This document shows positions 1-9,404 of a DNA stretch of 38,300 bases, one piece after another. Location: NCBI GenBank assembly GCA_001887945.1, contig LDOQ01000018.1:1-38300 (forward strand), read 5' to 3'. The DNA comes from Spraguea lophii (lineage: Eukaryota > Microsporidia > Spragueidae). Position numbers and translations under genes: made by a program. Within the stretch, counting starts at the first letter, position 1. Each line of letters starts with the position of its first letter. Under the pieces are notes generated by a model. That model saw only the letters and a program-made list of their open reading frames with translations. It was not told where the DNA came from and ran no database searches.

Positions 1-1036
1 ATATCATCATTTTATGTTGTGAATTACGTCCTATATTTAAACACTAACTCTACAATTTTATATCTTAAAATCATCACATAAGAGTTAGGTATTATGAAAA
101 ATTTACTATTTTATTTTAAATGACATTATATTCGTTATTTGTTTTTTCTTCTCCTATTATACTTATATGTGTTCATAGATAAGTTATTCATGACATTCGT
201 TTTTTAAATTCCTTTGACTTATATTTTTTTTAAATACTCATGTGGTTATATTAGTTATAAATTACTCAATCCTCTAGAATGTATTTTTTGGAATATAATA
301 TTCACAAATTATCTCTTAAGATATATGTTATTTTTAAATATTTTTTTTTATTTTTCGTCAATAATTATTTGATACTAAATAACATTTAGTGTAATTTCAG
401 AATAAAAAATAATGTTAATTTTATGTATATATATTATCTATCCGTTGAAAGTGTACCTAAGATTTAAAATAATCTAAATCATATACTTTTTTTAAAATAT
501 CATAACAATACAATACTCTTATAGGCTACAAAATATATTAATATTATAAAGATGAAATAATATATATGCAATATTATATAACTTATTATAATAAATGTTA
601 AAGCTAAAGATATTATATTGTGTACATTTAAAAATATCTAAATATTCATTTAATCAATTCAAACATAATTTCATTCTGTACCGTATTTTGCTTATATTTA
701 TTTCTAAATAAATATAAAGATGTCTATTTAATAATTTTTACCAAATATAAAATATTATAATTTGATAGGTGCTATAAATGTTTTATTATTGAAACTATAC
801 TATTAAATTGTTAAAATAATAAAAAATATAATAGCAAATGGAAATAAGAGTATTCACAATATTAATGGATTTTTTCTTTTTACACAAATAAGATATATAG
901 TTTTAACCAATAAAATATAGATATATATATATGTATAATTTGCTTTAAAACAGTTTCTTTTTCCCGTGAAAAGTAATATGTCATATTTCTATCAAAGATT
1001 TTTTAATTTATATTTTTTTAAAAAATTCAATACCTA
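1..1036. other. AT-rich intergenic region, nothing recognised
   Basis: Very AT-rich sequence before the first gene. I found no ORF with a C-rich start motif, no tRNA-like A/B boxes and no copy of the dispersed SINE-like repeat seen elsewhere in the window. The last bases before position 1037 contain the CCT triplet that marks the start of the downstream phosphotransferase gene. Confidence 0.6.
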
Positions 1037-2188
1037 ATGTTAGAATTTTTAGAAATAAGAAAACGAACGGAAAACATGAAAGGATACAAATATACGTGCA
1101 CTGATAAATCTATACTAGCTAATTATATATTGAAATATTATTGGAACTATGTTATTGAATTTATACCATTATGGATTGCACCGAATCTCCTTACTCTTAT
1201 TGGATTACTTATAATGTTAGCCACAGTTATTATTAACTTATTCTATTCTATTGATCTTGATGGTAACGTACCCACTTTCATTTTTTTGTTAAATGGAATA
1301 TCTCTTTTTCTTTATTCCACATTCGATTGTATCGATGGAAAACATGCCCGCCGAACAAAATCAAGCTCTTCACTGGGTCAGATGTTTGATCATGGCGTAG
1401 ATTCATTAGTAAGCTCTTTAACCGCAATACTGATAGCACAATCAACAGCGTTGGGTATTGGTATGAATAAGTTTATGTTTCTATTCTCTTTTCTTATTGG
1501 ATTTTACACAGTAACAATAGATGAATATTTTACCCACAGTTTTTATTTGGGATATATCAATGGACCAACAGAAGGAATAATATTTGGATCTATTGCACAG
1601 ATAATAGTATTTTTTACTGGTCCAGAACTTTTCAAATCATTCAAAGCATATACAATATGCGATTATTTTTCATTTATTCCTTATAGACTCACTAATTTAG
1701 AAATTGTTGGTATAATCTTCATATCAACTACATATATTTCTTCCACCATTTCTACTATGATGAATAAGAAAAAAGGTTCCGTGTTTGATGTATTACTTCA
1801 TTCTACCACACCCTTGATTCTATTCTTGTCAACCATTCTTTATTATTTTAGATTTATTGAGACTAATTACTCCTCATATATTTATATTATGATATTCATC
1901 AATTTGATGCTTAATTTCAGTCTTATGAACATTCTTATAATTTTTGCGCATCAAACAAGATCAGATGTTATTTATTACACACCAATGTTTTACGTTTTTG
2001 TTTGTTCATCATTTTTAGTCCATTTTTTGACATATGAATTGAGTATTATAGTGTTGGTATTTTTTACTATCATTTCAATATTTATATATTTTTCTGTTGT
2101 TTATGAAATAATTGATGCAGTAAGTAAGCATTTGAAAATATATTGTTTTACATTAGAAATAAGAAAACAAAGCAAAAGAAAAGAATAG
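1037..2188 (+). CDS. EPT1: CDP-alcohol phosphotransferase (ethanolamine/choline phosphotransferase)
   Basis: 383-residue polytopic membrane protein, predicted to transfer phosphoethanolamine or phosphocholine from the CDP-alcohol to diacylglycerol in the ER (last step of the Kennedy pathway). The family signature DxxDGxxAR(x8)GxxxDxxxD is complete: D97, D100, G101, A104, R105, G114, D118 and D122, so the catalytic aspartates are present. Many hydrophobic segments follow, and the length matches the roughly 390 residues of yeast EPT1/CPT1. The chosen start has CCT three bases upstream; a second in-frame Met at residue 14 is possible. Ethanolamine versus choline specificity cannot be told from sequence. 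The gene symbol is by family. Confidence 0.9.
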   Translation: MLEFLEIRKRTENMKGYKYTCTDKSILANYILKYYWNYVIEFIPLWIAPNLLTLIGLLIMLATVIINLFYSIDLDGNVPTFIFLLNGISLFLYSTFDCIDGKHARRTKSSSSLGQMFDHGVDSLVSSLTAILIAQSTALGIGMNKFMFLFSFLIGFYTVTIDEYFTHSFYLGYINGPTEGIIFGSIAQIIVFFTGPELFKSFKAYTICDYFSFIPYRLTNLEIVGIIFISTTYISSTISTMMNKKKGSVFDVLLHSTTPLILFLSTILYYFRFIETNYSSYIYIMIFINLMLNFSLMNILIIFAHQTRSDVIYYTPMFYVFVCSSFLVHFLTYELSIIVLVFFTIISIFIYFSVVYEIIDAVSKHLKIYCFTLEIRKQSKRKE

Positions 2189-2491
2189 ATAAAATATTTT
2201 TATGGAATAATAATTTTGGTCAATCTACAAAATATAAAAAATAATTTCTATTTTTTTTTATTTCTTGTTTTTATTTTATAAATATTATTTTCGAGTTTTA
2301 GAGATCCGCTCATTTCTTCTGTTACCATAGCATTACAAACAATTCATAGAAAGATATAATAATTAATGTTATTTTATTCTTAATGGTTCCATGACTTACG
2401 ATTGTTATTTTTTTTACCGTACATTAATTTTATGAAAGATCATTTTTTCTTTGATAGAATTGATTTTTTTATAAAAAAAGAATGATACCAT

Positions 2492-3100
2492 ATGTTTAGT
2501 AATATTACTTCGTCGAGAACGCTTCTTAAGAAATTAATATATCTTGAAAAAAGTTTTCTTGAAAATTACATAAGCAATGAAACACTTGAAAAATATCTCA
2601 AACATATAAGAAATAATATATTGGAACATAAAATAAATATTAAAAAAGTTGAAAGTGTTATGAATGATTATTTAGCATCCATGATAATAATTGAAAGATT
2701 AGAAGCTACTATAGCTACAAATATAAAAATTGAGGAACAAGTACAATCTTTGGTGGCAAAATTTATAAGTTTTTCAGAAAAAGCATCATTTGAAGTTATA
2801 AATTACATAGATGAAACAGCACTGGCAAGTAAGAATGATTCAATAAAAACAACATTAAAAGTAACCCAAGCACATGACAGCTATATATTATTTAAGAAAA
2901 GAAAAAACTTCTCATCTCAAGCCGTCAATAAACTAAAAAAATGGATTATTCAGAATAAAAAAAATCCGTACCCAACCAATGAGAAGAAATTACAACTATG
3001 TTTAGAAACCGGTTTAGAACCCAAACAAATTAACAACTGGTTTATTAATGCAAGAAGAAGACTTCTTAACACGTCTTCTCCGGATAACGACATTGATTAA
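2492..3100 (+). CDS. TALE-class homeodomain protein
   Basis: 202 residues. The C-terminal part, residues about 135-193, is a homeodomain with recognition helix [13 protein letters not shown] (residues 178-190), including the conserved W-F-N-R core. The loop between helices 1 and 2 contains NPYP (residues 158-161), the three-residue extension that defines TALE homeodomains. The N-terminal 130 residues are helical and Lys/Glu-rich and match nothing I know. TALE proteins are sequence-specific DNA-binding factors, and microsporidia carry a small set of homeobox genes, some compared to fungal mating-type HD proteins. No partner homeodomain gene lies in this window. Start supported by ACC immediately upstream (ACCATATG). 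Confidence 0.88.
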   Translation: MFSNITSSRTLLKKLIYLEKSFLENYISNETLEKYLKHIRNNILEHKINIKKVESVMNDYLASMIIIERLEATIATNIKIEEQVQSLVAKFISFSEKASFEVINYIDETALASKNDSIKTTLKVTQAHDSYILFKKRKNFSSQAVNKLKKWIIQNKKNPYPTNEKKLQLCLETGLEPKQINNWFINARRRLLNTSSPDNDID

Positions 3101-4322
3101 AAATTTTGCTAACAAATAAAATATTTATTTTATTTCCATTTTTTATTTATAAACTAATTGACTTTATTTATTATAAGATTATTAAACCTAATGAAAAGTA
3201 TTATAACTTATTTAACCATCTTTTTTAATATATTTGTATCATAGTATATATAAATCATCAGCAATCATCAAGGATTCACCCGTAATAATCAAACATCATA
3301 GATTATATATGTAAATATTACGACAGCAAAGGACAATATCTTATAAGATTTAGAATGTATTATATAAATATAAACAACATTTATAATTAAAATATATGGA
3401 TTCAATTAAAATCTTTATTTTCTTTTTCATCTTTATCTTATATTCAATAATTGTCTTTTTTTTCATTAATGAATATTTCAAATAAAAAATCTTTAGTTTT
3501 ACAGCAATCCTTATAATGATATAGCCAATTTGCATATATTACATTATACTAAAGTAGATATTTCCTGTCATCGATATTCACCAATATATTTCCTTATCAA
3601 ATCATCTTTATTCCTATTTATTGTTGTTTATATAAGTTATATCTATTTTAAAAAGATTTCTAGAATCTGTAACAAACAGATATTATTGTTATTCTGCTAT
3701 TTATAATATAGACGTTATTGTTCATTAGTTCATAATTGTTCTGAGTTCAGAGAATCATTATGAGATAAAAATATATTCTGAAAAAAAGAAAAAAATGTAA
3801 TGTCACAAATCTCTTTTTTTCAGGAAATTTAATATTAATAAAAAATTCATAAGAATCTTATGCTTAAAAAAATATAATGTTTAAAAGTAGTAATGTACTT
3901 TATATTTTGCAAAAAATATTCTCAGAAAAATCAAAAAAAATTATGAAAAACGAAGAAGGTATTTTTCCATTTTTTAAAAAAGTGTATTAAAATAAAATTG
4001 TTTATGTAAATCAAAGGGATATTGAAAAATATATCAGTTGAAAAAGGAGTTATTTTTTTTAAAAAAGTAGAAAAATAATAAAAATAAAAAGTATTAATTT
4101 AAATAATATTTTATAATAGGTTAACTGCAATACCACTTTTAAAAAATGCAATTTCGAATAATGAATACAATGTACAATTATTGTTTTATATTTTTTAATA
4201 TAGCTATAATCATTTTATAAATCAAATTTGAACAGAAGACCTTTTTAATAAAATATCATATAAACTTTCAAAAAAATTATATAAATATATTTTTGTGTAG
4301 AATTTGATATTGTTAACTTAAA
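3101..4322. other. intergenic region, no gene recognised
   Basis: About 1.2 kb of AT-rich DNA. A 61-codon minus-strand ORF at 3350-3535 is Lys/Ile-rich, lacks the C-rich start motif and looks like chance. Part of the 3' half may be decayed 5' sequence of the adjacent transposase-like remnant, but I could not align it. Confidence 0.5.
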
Positions 4323-4778
4323 TTGGTTTGTTTTATCTGGTTCAAAACACCCAAAATTTTTATAATTGACTTATCAGTGTTAATATTTTGTTCGAAGTGT
4401 AAAAAAAATCTTAAATTGATATTTTTTGATGATATTATAAATATTTATAAAAATATACAAATATTCAATGTATTAAAACAACTTTTCCAGCGAGAAAGGA
4501 ATCAACATTTTATGGTATTAAGTTATCATTTACAACCGGCATTATGATTATTTAGGATATTGCAAAAAAATAAAAGAATTTTTTCAAAGAAAAACAATAT
4601 TTCTAATAACGGTTTTAATAATATAAAGACAATAGGAAATAAGGGATTGATCGTTGAAATAGATGAAGCATACCCTGTTAAAAGAAGATTCAGAGAAGAT
4701 GGAATAACAAAAAAGAACGATAATATGTTAGGAAAGGATGTGATTAAACAAAGATGTGTTTTTCAGGGTTTCAAGTAA
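4323..4778 (+). pseudogene. decayed Merlin/IS1595 (ISXO2-like) transposase remnant
   Basis: Two consecutive reading frames separated by a stop look like pieces of one broken transposase. The first (about 4323-4547) contains FCSKCKKNLKLI, resembling the N-terminal zinc-ribbon of ISXO2/Merlin transposases. The second (about 4560-4778) contains GLIVEIDEAYPVKRRF followed by a QRCVFQGF stretch. This parallels the VEIDES..KRKYNRG..WVFGG block around the first catalytic Asp of the family. The two C-terminal catalytic acidic residues are missing and neither piece has a proper start. Merlin/ISXO2-like transposons are known in microsporidia. The assignment rests on short motifs, so family-level confidence is moderate. 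No terminal inverted repeats were found. Confidence 0.5.
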
Positions 4779-4884
4779 AAAAGTAGCTTTAAATTAAAAC
4801 AAAAATAATATTTAAAAATATTAAAAAAGTACAACTATAATTTTCGATTGTTAGAGGGAATAATAATATCTCAGAAATGAATTA

Positions 4885-5039
4885 TACAAAATTCCAACAT
4901 TTCGGAACATAAGGTAAGATGAAATTAATACATAACTGTAGCAAAACTAATTAGTATAAATTTAAATATATTTTCGACTTAAATTTCATTGGCCACTGTA
5001 GATCAGGGTCACAGGAAACTTCTATAAAAAAGTTTCATT
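4885..5039 (+). mobile_element. SINE-like repeat, 3' fragment (copy F)
   Basis: About 155 bp matching only the 3' third of the dispersed repeat. It contains a stretch close to CATAAGGTAAGATGAAATTAA, equivalent to 8967-8985 and 36013-36033, and TGTAGCAAAACTAATTAG, shared with the fragment near 36390. It ends with the tail hairpin GAAACTT/AAGTTTC (5015-5036). The tRNA-like head is absent, so the copy is 5'-truncated. Confidence 0.7.
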
Positions 5040-5383
5040 TTTAAAAAAAGATTTATACACACAAATCATAAAAAACATATGAAACCAGTTAAAAATCTAT
5101 TTAAAAACAAAGAAAATCAATAGAAGTGGAAATTTAAAAAATTATATAAAAGAATAATTTTATTTATACATAAAAAATACTCATTTGCCTCTCTATTAGA
5201 ATTATTAAAAGTTAATTAATAAATTATTTCTTTTCAAATAATTTATTTTATATCTTTTTTTGAAATCTAATATGTCATTTTATTTATTTTATTGTCAGAG
5301 AAAGAAAAGTTATTTAAAATTTTAAAAAAAGATAGAAAAAGGTTAATAAATTATTTTTATCCTGTCACTGAAAGTAAGTTTAT

Positions 5384-6715
5384 CTATTTTTTATCCAATT
5401 TCTTTTTGATATCAGATTCCTTCAATACTAAATTCATCTCTTCAAGACTTAATTTTTCATTATTCTGTATTTTCTTCTTAAGAATCTCAATAATTTGGAT
5501 TTTTTCTTTTAATTCTTCAGTATTTTCAACTTTAACCTGCTTTTTTATTGGCTTATGTGTCTTAACTTTTTTTTCAATTCTTCCTCGTCTATTTGGCGGT
5601 ATATAAACCTCTTCTTGTTCTAGATTCTTAACTTTAGGTTCTTCTAACTTTTTAAAAGTAGAGTTACCTACCCAATCCACTCTTTCTAGATTTTTAAATT
5701 CTCTTTCTGCTATCTTTCTACCATAGTAATCATAGATTACTATTTTGTTATCAACTTTTAAAATATTAGTAACTGCCGTACATAAATACGTTCCGGAAGG
5801 AGACCACATTATTTCAGAAACACCCAGCATTTTTGTCTTGAATATTGTATCTCTTTTAGTACAGTCAAATATTTCAATATTTCCAGAAAGATTATCCATT
5901 CCACAAAAACACACCATCTTCATATTGCTGTTGTAGTATACTCTGTTCCTGAATCCAGACGGATATTCCTCTTTTATTCTATTTTGACATATAACTATCT
6001 TACTAGGTTGATGTCCATAACATATAACATATTTATCATCTAAAAACTGATAATCATTCACAATCTTATAATCCAAGAATCTAAATTTATTCTCATCTAA
6101 AAAATATAAATATAATTCTTTTGTTCCAAAATAATTATTATCTACGTATTCTGTTGTAAGCAATAACATAATTTTATTTTCTTTATTATTTATTTTACAT
6201 TCTAAACCTTCAATATTTTTAAATTCTTTTGTAAATACCATTTTTTTGTCTTTGTAAATACTAATAGTTTTTTTCTTTTGTAAAGTAATTAATATATCGT
6301 TAAATTGATAAAATTCATTAACATTTTTTAAGGTTAAAATATTATTGTTTTCATGATAAAAAGTAAGTTCACCTTTGTACTGGGTAGATAAATATTTACC
6401 ACTATAAATAAATTGTTCAACATCTTGTAGTTCTTTTATGATTTTATTATTCCTAATTAAATATAATTTTTTATCGTACGTTAAAATACCGGCACTATCT
6501 TCTCCATTGATTTTCATAATTTTTATATCGTTGAATTGAAATGTTTCTCCTTTAACACCGCTTACAATATCATAAAAATATATGGAGTTCTTATTTTTAA
6601 TAAGTAATTTATTATTATATCTCTCATAACCATCACTTTCTATAATCTTTTCATCATTAAATAATCCTAATATTATACCAGATTCACAGAGTACTACAAC
6701 AGTGTCTTCTATCAT
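5384..6715 (-). CDS. EIF2A: eukaryotic translation initiation factor 2A
   Basis: 443 residues, a WD-type beta-propeller protein shorter than human (585) or yeast (642) eIF2A. The best-conserved block corresponds to MVCFCGMDNLSGNIEIFD, then a WSPSGTYL repeat and IYDYYGRKI, as in the eIF2A propeller end. It is followed by YIPPNRRGR, equivalent to the YVPPALR linker, and a Lys/Glu-rich coiled tail for ribosome or mRNA binding. In other eukaryotes the factor delivers Met-tRNAi to 40S subunits independently of GTP. The start at 6715 is chosen because CCCCTTATAATG places the C-rich motif directly before it; the frame opens 18 bases earlier only at a TTG codon. Confidence 0.88.
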   Translation of the reverse strand: MIEDTVVVLCESGIILGLFNDEKIIESDGYERYNNKLLIKNKNSIYFYDIVSGVKGETFQFNDIKIMKINGEDSAGILTYDKKLYLIRNNKIIKELQDVEQFIYSGKYLSTQYKGELTFYHENNNILTLKNVNEFYQFNDILITLQKKKTISIYKDKKMVFTKEFKNIEGLECKINNKENKIMLLLTTEYVDNNYFGTKELYLYFLDENKFRFLDYKIVNDYQFLDDKYVICYGHQPSKIVICQNRIKEEYPSGFRNRVYYNSNMKMVCFCGMDNLSGNIEIFDCTKRDTIFKTKMLGVSEIMWSPSGTYLCTAVTNILKVDNKIVIYDYYGRKIAEREFKNLERVDWVGNSTFKKLEEPKVKNLEQEEVYIPPNRRGRIEKKVKTHKPIKKQVKVENTEELKEKIQIIEILKKKIQNNEKLSLEEMNLVLKESDIKKKLDKK

Positions 6716-6722
6716 TATAAGG
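6716..6722 (-). promoter_or_regulatory. CCC-like start motif deciding the eIF2A start
   Basis: On the minus strand the sequence reads CCCCTTATAATG into the eIF2A start codon. CCC-like triplets within about ten bases of the ATG are a known microsporidian 5' signal. Here it selects the ATG at 6715 over any upstream in-frame non-ATG opening. Confidence 0.65.
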
Positions 6723-7076
6723 GGAAAATTCAAAATATTTTTTTAAAAATTTTAAATAAAGTATATAGAATATGTTATAACTTGTTTAATAAAGTATTTT
6801 TTATGGTATATGATACTTATAGAATTGATGATAATGTTTTTTTCCTCTTTTGTTACAAACAAATAAAAATGTAATTAAACTAAAAAATATTTTTAAGTTT
6901 AAATTCTAAAGAAAAAATAAGAGTAAAAAAGTATTTTTTTTGTTTTTTACCCAAAAAGAGGAAAAAACCTTTAATCTATATGTTATTATAATTTTATGTC
7001 TACTACACTTCATAAACATAAAGAACATATAAGAATTTTATTACTGTAAAATAAATTTATTTTTAAAGAAGTTTAA

Positions 7077-8573
7077 TTAATAGCTTCTACCAAAAAGGCC
7101 ATCGCTTTTGGCTTCTTTATCGCATTTTATGCATTTTTCTCCAGAATATTTTTTATTTTCTAATGGGATGCACAATGATTTAGCACCCATACTCACCACT
7201 TCGCCATTTTCATCGTGTATTGTACTGCTCTTTCTTATATCATCATCACAATCAGGATCTTGGCACCAAGGAACTAATAACATTTTTTTATCTTCTATCG
7301 CTGTCATAAATTCTTCCCAGCTGTTGGTTCTAACAATCTTACTATCACGCTCTTTTTTAGCAATTTCAAACATAGACTGATGTATTATATCTAATTCCTT
7401 ACTCAGTAATTCTCCAATATTTTCTCTTTTCTCTGATCTTTTATTTTGATTAAATCTTGTGTAAAGCATAACATTTCCATTTTTCAAATCTTTTGGTCCA
7501 ATTTCTAAACGTATTGGTACACCTCTTATTTCCCAATGATTAAATTTATAACCAGGTTGTACATTTAATTTAGAATCAAAATATACTCTTATGTTATTTT
7601 TCTTTAGTTCCTGTTCTATTCCATCAATATATTCAAAGAGTTTTTTATTTGCCTCTTCGTTATTTTTAATTCCACATGGCACGATTACCACTTGTATTTG
7701 TGAAACTCTTGGTGGCATAACCATACCTTTATCATCACCATGTACCATAACCATTACACCGATTGTACGTGTAGTTATTCCCCATGAATTTTGAAATACA
7801 TATTCATCTGTATTTTGGTCATTTACTTTGATATCAAACATTTTAGAGAAGTTTTGGCCTAAAAAATGGGATGTTGCTGCTTGTACTCCTCTTCCAGATT
7901 GTGGAATAAATGCTTCAATTGTTGTTGTAAATTCTGCTCCACCAAATTTTTCATTTTCGGATTTTATTCCAGGAATCACTGGAACTGCTAACCATTCTTC
8001 ATATATTTTTTTGTAGAGATTTAAAATATCAAATACCTCTTCTACAGCTTCTTCCTTTGTTAAAAATGCACTATGTCCCTCTTGCCATAAAAATTCTCGT
8101 CCTCTGATAAAAGGTAGAGTATTCTTTACCTCCCATCTTAAAACATTACACCACTGATTAAGTCTCAATGGTAAATCCCTATGACTTTTTAGCCATTTAG
8201 AGTATGATGGATACATTATGGTCTCCGATGTAGGACGTATAGCAACTGGTTCTGCTATATCTTCATCTCCACATTTCGTGATCCATGCTAATTCGGGAGC
8301 AAAATTTTCAATATGTTTTTTCTCTTTCTCAATTGAAGACTTTGTTACCAACATAGGAAAATAACATTCTTCTACACCTCTTGCATCTATTTCTTTTGTG
8401 AAAAATTCTTTTATTACCTTCCAAATATAATATCCATTAGGTCTCATGATATAACATCCTTTTATATCGTAATAATCTACCAGTTCGGCTTTAATAACAA
8501 CCTGTTGATACCATTCTGGAAAATTTTCTTCTTTTTTCACAGACATACCGAATCTTTGTTCATCTGTATTCAT
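7077..8573 (-). CDS. PRS1: prolyl-tRNA synthetase, cytosolic eukaryotic/archaeal type
   Basis: 498 residues, class II synthetase charging tRNA-Pro. Visible are the motif 1/2 region RPTSETIMYPSYSKWLKSHR and NVLRWEVKNTLPFIRGREFLW, and the ATP-binding motif 3 region with MVHGDDKGMVMPPR. After these comes the ProRS anticodon-binding domain with RGVPIRLEIGPKDL. The C-terminal zinc-binding domain ends with CIKCDKEAKSDGLFGRSY; a terminal Tyr is typical of this class. There is no fused Ybak-like or GluRS domain. Start supported by CCCAAATG on the minus strand. The 5' flank is unusual: a SINE-like element begins only about 60 bp upstream, on the opposite strand. Confidence 0.97.
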   Translation of the reverse strand: MNTDEQRFGMSVKKEENFPEWYQQVVIKAELVDYYDIKGCYIMRPNGYYIWKVIKEFFTKEIDARGVEECYFPMLVTKSSIEKEKKHIENFAPELAWITKCGDEDIAEPVAIRPTSETIMYPSYSKWLKSHRDLPLRLNQWCNVLRWEVKNTLPFIRGREFLWQEGHSAFLTKEEAVEEVFDILNLYKKIYEEWLAVPVIPGIKSENEKFGGAEFTTTIEAFIPQSGRGVQAATSHFLGQNFSKMFDIKVNDQNTDEYVFQNSWGITTRTIGVMVMVHGDDKGMVMPPRVSQIQVVIVPCGIKNNEEANKKLFEYIDGIEQELKKNNIRVYFDSKLNVQPGYKFNHWEIRGVPIRLEIGPKDLKNGNVMLYTRFNQNKRSEKRENIGELLSKELDIIHQSMFEIAKKERDSKIVRTNSWEEFMTAIEDKKMLLVPWCQDPDCDDDIRKSSTIHDENGEVVSMGAKSLCIPLENKKYSGEKCIKCDKEAKSDGLFGRSY

Positions 8574-8635
8574 TTGGGTTAAAAATTAAAAATATTTTTA
8601 ATATAAAAAAAGAGATAATGCAGTAATAAAGAATT

Positions 8636-9103
8636 CTCGCTTGGTCTAATAGCCGTGGGATGATGATCAAATCCCAAGCCCGACGTGTTTGAACCCCTCA
8701 TCCCGAAAAATTTTTAAATAATAATAAAAGGAAGAAGAGAAAAGAAAAAGGTTGTTGAGTGGGTGAGAGTTCGATAGTGCAGCATTAGCTGTGACTTGTA
8801 TGACGATCCCACTACTAAACTAAGTAGTTTTTGGTTGATGTAATTGCAATCCTTGTATTGATTTGTGACTCGGCCGATACTACGTCAAAAAAAAGGTTAG
8901 GAACCTGCGAAAAGCTGGGAGGGATGCTGACGTGCACTATATACAAAAACCTTAACACTTTAGACCATAAGATAAGAAGAGATTAATGTATATATATATA
9001 ATGAAGTAAGTTGTATAAGTTCAAATGTGCATTCTGAACCAAAAATCATAGACCACGGTAGGTCGCAACCGACCAGGAAACTTCTATAAATAAAAGTTTC
9101 ATT
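8636..9103 (+). mobile_element. SINE-like repeat, near full-length (copy A)
   Basis: About 465 bp that aligns along its length with 35687-36145 (+) and 32330-32780 (-). The head is tRNA-like: TTGGTCTAATAGC in the A-box position and GTTTGAACCC (about 8687-8696) in the B-box position, with a GGGAT/ATCCC pairing between them. An A/G-rich stretch follows, then a conserved body containing the perfect hairpin ACTACT(aaacta)AGTAGT, then TTGATTTGTGACTCGGC and CTGGGAGG blocks. The end has a GGTCG/CGACC hairpin and the tail hairpin GAAACTT(n10)AAGTTTC at 9077-9100. No ORF. It lies between the ProRS start and U6. Alternative: a multicopy structured non-coding RNA gene. Confidence 0.75.
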
Positions 9104-9227
9104 AAAAAAATGCAGCAACAAAGAAAAATTTATTAAATTTCAGTCATACAAAAAAATTTTTTTTGATATAATATTTTTTCATCATAATTTTCTATTTTTA
9201 ATTTATTTGTTTTTGAAAAATTTACCC

Positions 9228-9338
9228 CAGCGGTTTCCGCACTACTTGGTTTGGAACAACACAGAGAAGATTAGCATGGCCCCTGCGCAAGGATGACATG
9301 TATTCTTGAGAGATGCCATGACGTAGGTCATGGCTTTT
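9228..9338 (+). ncRNA. U6: U6 spliceosomal snRNA
   Basis: Contains the near-invariant U6 core: TTGGAAC, the ACAGAGA box, GATTAGCATGG (the AGC triad region) and CCCCTGCGCAAGGATGAC leading into the internal stem-loop. The 5' end is set by the small hairpin GCGG-TTT-CCGC near 9230-9240 and is accurate to only a few bases. The 3' end is a T-run (9335-9338), a Pol III terminator. Unusually, an 8-bp perfect hairpin, GCCATGAC-GTAG-GTCATGGC, occupies 9315-9334 just before the T-run, where most U6 RNAs end in an unstructured U-rich tail. U6 pairs with U4 and U2 and forms the catalytic centre of the spliceosome. Confidence 0.95.
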
Positions 9339-9404
9339 AACTTAAATAAAATTTTATTACTCTTACTCTTAATTTTTTAAACAAAATATTTATTCTCATC
9401 CCCT

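Noticed and set aside
3350..3535. 61-codon minus-strand ORF
   Set aside because: Lys/Ile/Tyr-rich composition, no start motif and no recognisable domain.
8636..9103. Repeat copy A as a unique structural RNA such as SRP RNA or RNase P RNA
   Set aside because: At least two other near full-length copies and several truncated ones occur in the window on both strands, and I saw none of the signature motifs of those RNAs.
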